From: an uncultured Alphaproteobacteria bacterium
GTDB taxonomy: Bacteria > Pseudomonadota > Alphaproteobacteria > HIMB59
Assembly (NCBI GenBank): GCA_902611415.1
Contig: CACLZM010000006.1
Coordinates: 1-64,000 of the forward strand
Direction of reading: 5' to 3'
Length of the DNA stretch: 64,000 nucleotides
This document shows, piece by piece, positions 62,286 through 64,000 of this stretch. The stretch's first letter is position 1. Every line of letters begins with the position of its first letter. The position numbers and the translations under genes were made by a program. A model generated the notes under the pieces. It did not search any database. It was not told where the DNA came from and was given only the letters and a program-made list of their open reading frames with translations.

Positions 62286-62834
62286 ATTTTTTTGATTAAC
62301 TCTTTGAATCAACCCAAAAATTATAGCTATAGCTAATACAATCTTTAGAAATTCACTATACAAAAATGGCAATAAACCAAGATTTATTGCTTGTTCTAGA
62401 CCTACAAAAAACGAAAGGTGACTAATACCACACAAAAATATAACAAATGCACCTGCAAGAATAGTAACCGATAACTTGATTAAACCTGTTTTTACTTCAG
62501 ATTTGATAATATATGCAATTATGAACGCAGAAATTACCATTCCGTATAAAAAACCAAATGTTGGAGAAAAAATGTAGCCAATTCCTCCACCATTAGCGAA
62601 TAAAGGCAGTCCTAGCACACCTAAAACCACATAAATAAATGTTGAATAAAACCCAATCATGCCCATTGATGCAGCTATAAAGAAAACCACCAAAGTTTGT
62701 AATGTCATTGGAACAGGGTAAAAGGGAATAGAAATTTTAGAAGATATAGTCAGTAAAATCACTCCTAGTATAGTTAGGTAATACTTGCTAAAGAAGTGTG
62801 TACCAAAAAGATTTTCAGTAATTGTTCTACTCAT
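62280..62834 (-). CDS. bioY: Biotin transporter BioY
   Basis: 184 residues, six membrane helices, with the BioY signatures FYPVPMTLQTLVVFF, GLPLFANGGG and SPTFGFLYGMVISAF. It is the substrate-binding S component of a biotin ECF-type transporter, or may work alone. It follows the 70-aa gene by 7 bp, so the two are likely cotranscribed. Biotin uptake fits the vitamin dependence of streamlined marine bacteria. Confidence 0.9.
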   Translation of the reverse strand: MSRTITENLFGTHFFSKYYLTILGVILLTISSKISIPFYPVPMTLQTLVVFFIAASMGMIGFYSTFIYVVLGVLGLPLFANGGGIGYIFSPTFGFLYGMVISAFIIAYIIKSEVKTGLIKLSVTILAGAFVIFLCGISHLSFFVGLEQAINLGLLPFLYSEFLKIVLAIAIIFGLIQRVNQKNS

Positions 62835-62841
62835 CGTATGA

Positions 62842-63054
62842 TTATCTTACTTTATCTTCGTCCTTATAAAATCTTGGATCAAATTCATCTAATTTTATAC
62901 CTCTAAATGTCTTATAAAATGAGCCAAATTTATAGCTACCAAGTTGTTCTAATGGTGTATTTGTAAACTTTGCTTTTGCTGCTTCCTCCGACTCAGCCTC
63001 TATAGTTACCTGAAAGTCATACGACATAGTCATATCTATAATGAATTTTCTCAT
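62842..63054 (-). CDS. Small conserved-looking protein with strong SD, 70 aa
   Basis: MRKFIIDMTMSYDFQVTIEA followed by ESEEAAKAKF and an Asp-rich end: one beta-strand-rich and helical module with the strand pattern F-V-T-I-E-A-E-S-E-E-A-A. This resembles small domains whose sequence reads like 'VxIEAxSxEEAxxK', of unknown role. A perfect AGGAGG lies 8 nt upstream of the ATG, rare in this window, which suggests abundant translation. It lies upstream of bioY in the same direction. Confidence 0.7.
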   Translation of the reverse strand: MRKFIIDMTMSYDFQVTIEAESEEAAKAKFTNTPLEQLGSYKFGSFYKTFRGIKLDEFDPRFYKDEDKVR

Positions 63055-63179
63055 AACTAACCTCCTATTAATAATTAACTAAATATCATAAATATAGTGA
63101 TTTTAACTAAAAAAATATAAAAATATTTAAAATTATACCCATTGGGAATGATAAAATCTTTGATATAAGTTCAATAAAT

Positions 63180-63614
63180 ATGGACAATAAAATTTTAATT
63201 ATTAATGGCCCTAATCTAGAAATGTTAGGTAAACGCAAAGAGAGTGTTTATGGAAATTTCACATTAAAAGATTTGGAAAACGAGCTACTCAAGGAGTCTG
63301 AAACATTAGGATGTAAACTTGATTTTTTCCAAAGTAATATAGAAGGAGAGATCATCAATAAAATAAATGGCTTAGACGAGTCATACGTTGGTATCATAAT
63401 CAATCCCGGTGGTTTGACTCATACTTCGGTTTCTTTACACGACTCTCTTGAAATTAAAACAATATTTAAAATAGAAGTTCATTTATCCAATATATACTCT
63501 AGAGAGGACTTTCGAAGAAAGTCTCTCATAGCACCAGCTTGTAATTGTTCAATTATAGGCATGGGTAAAGATGGATTTATTTACGCATTAAGATATTTAA
63601 AAAAAATCATATAA
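63180..63614 (+). CDS. aroQ: 3-Dehydroquinate dehydratase, type II
   Basis: 144 residues: the type II enzyme motifs NGPNLEMLGKRKESVYGN (with Arg/Tyr of the flexible lid), FFQSNIEGEIINKI, NPGGLTHTSVSLHDSLE, and EVHLSNIYSREDFRRKS (catalytic His and Arg). It converts 3-dehydroquinate to 3-dehydroshikimate. In many alphaproteobacteria aroQ is followed by accB-accC; here it is followed by a binding-protein gene on its own promoter, so that linkage has been lost or moved. Confidence 0.95.
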   Translation: MDNKILIINGPNLEMLGKRKESVYGNFTLKDLENELLKESETLGCKLDFFQSNIEGEIINKINGLDESYVGIIINPGGLTHTSVSLHDSLEIKTIFKIEVHLSNIYSREDFRRKSLIAPACNCSIIGMGKDGFIYALRYLKKII

Positions 63615-63704
63615 ATCAAAGCTTATTTTAAATTTCATAAATATTTAATATTTTTTTATTAAGTTATACACAGTCAATCTATTCCTGAGACTATTAAATA
63701 GTTA

Positions 63705-63710
63705 TATAAT
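63705..63710 (+). promoter_or_regulatory. Candidate -10 box upstream of UgpB-like gene
   Basis: TATAAT occurs 31 bases before the ATG, which would give a leader of about 25 nt carrying the AGGAGG. No good -35 hexamer is seen at the right distance (TTCCTG), so an activator may be needed. The A/T-rich background makes single hexamers weak evidence. Confidence 0.35.
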
Positions 63711-63741
63711 GGCAACAGGAACGTTCTAATAGGAGGACATA

Positions 63742-64000
63742 ATGAAAAAACTAATTAGTATTTTTGTACTTTTAGTTTCTTTTGCATTTACTTCAAACAG
63801 TTACAGTAAAACCGAAATTCATTGGTGGTATGGTAACAGTGGTTTTTTAGGTGATGTAATCATAGAAATAGCTAATCGATTTAATGAATCACAAGATGAG
63901 TATATGGTTATCCCTACTGGTAAAGGAAGCTATGAGGACAACATGGCAGCTACAATAGCTGCTTTTAGAGCAGGTGATCAACCTCATTATTCACAAGTCT
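63742..64000 (+). CDS. Extracellular solute-binding protein, UgpB-like (partial, runs off the window)
   Basis: The + strand reads MKKLISIFVLLVSFAFTSNS followed by YSKTEIHWWYGNSGFLG and IANRFNESQDEYMVIPTGKG. SYEDNMAATIAAFRAGDQPH matches the start of sn-glycerol-3-phosphate or sugar ABC binding proteins such as UgpB. It has a signal peptide of about 23 residues and a canonical AGGAGG SD 7 nt before the ATG. The final residues and the remaining transporter genes lie outside the window. Not in the ORF track because of the window edge. Confidence 0.85.
   Translation, partial: MKKLISIFVLLVSFAFTSNSYSKTEIHWWYGNSGFLGDVIIEIANRFNESQDEYMVIPTGKGSYEDNMAATIAAFRAGDQPHYSQV

Noticed and set aside
1-64000. CRISPR arrays, IS elements, prophage or integrase genes
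   Set aside because: No regularly spaced repeats, transposase motifs or phage genes were found on either strand.

Overview
The window comes from a compact, very AT-rich genome (roughly 30 % GC by eye) with short or negative intergenic distances. The gene order xth-erpA-dgt-argS-(SPOR slot)-nagZ-scpA-scpB-tatABC-serS, the pair yajC-secDF, the run uvrA-ssb-gyrA-coaD and the pcm-like/valS neighbourhood are all typical of Alphaproteobacteria. With the many genes for methylated-amine and betaine use, this points to a free-living, streamlined marine alphaproteobacterium (SAR11-like or an AEGEAN-169/HIMB59-like lineage). That placement is inference; no rRNA gene is present.

Layout. 1-1.2 kb: 5' part of an MFS transporter, an AhpD-like protein and two small proteins. 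1.2-7.2 kb: an unusual seven-gene set made of a GTP cyclohydrolase II-like protein, a stand-alone RibD-type reductase, a SAM methyltransferase, a GT4 glycosyltransferase, a PTPS/QueD-fold protein lacking canonical active-site residues, a medium-chain dehydrogenase and a creatininase-family amidohydrolase. I read it as a candidate biosynthetic pathway for a GTP-derived, possibly glycosylated and methylated pterin- or pyrimidine-type compound; this is the most interesting item in the window. 7.2-11.6 kb: tRNA-Cys, GST, a glutamine-synthetase-like ligase, a strongly diverged PanB homologue, a fatty-acid-desaturase-type membrane protein and a small membrane protein. 11.7-13.8 kb: carnitine dehydrogenase and gamma-butyrobetaine hydroxylase homologues.

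14-40 kb is core: a pcm-like gene, valS, ilvD, xthA, erpA, dgt, argS, nagZ, scpAB, tatABC, serS, yajC-secDF, uvrA, ssb, gyrA, coaD, tRNA-Lys and ytoQ. Within it a 48-codon membrane ORF sits where alphaproteobacteria normally carry a SPOR-domain gene, and an ABC ATPase is inserted between scpB and tatA.

40-49.5 kb is a catabolic block of uncertain substrate: aldehyde dehydrogenase, VOC protein, two homocysteine-S-methyltransferase-like proteins (both with His replacing one of the three Zn-binding Cys), an enolase-superfamily enzyme, two DMT-family transporters, an amidase and an iron-type alcohol dehydrogenase. 49.5-59.1 kb is a betaine-type ABC transporter (ATPase, double-length permease, binding protein) surrounding a cytoplasmic BisC-type molybdoenzyme, a GcvT-family THF-dependent methyltransferase-like protein, an SDR and a BKACE enzyme very like dehydrocarnitine cleavage enzymes. 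Together with the 11.7 kb pair this suggests gamma-butyrobetaine -> carnitine -> dehydrocarnitine -> betaine-level products, followed by one-carbon recovery. 59.1-64 kb: a MatB-like acyl-CoA synthetase, an NAD-binding protein, an HDAC-family hydrolase, bioY, a small protein with a strong SD, aroQ and the start of a UgpB-like binding protein. No rRNA, CRISPR, IS element or prophage was seen, and no stretch over 300 bp lacks a gene.
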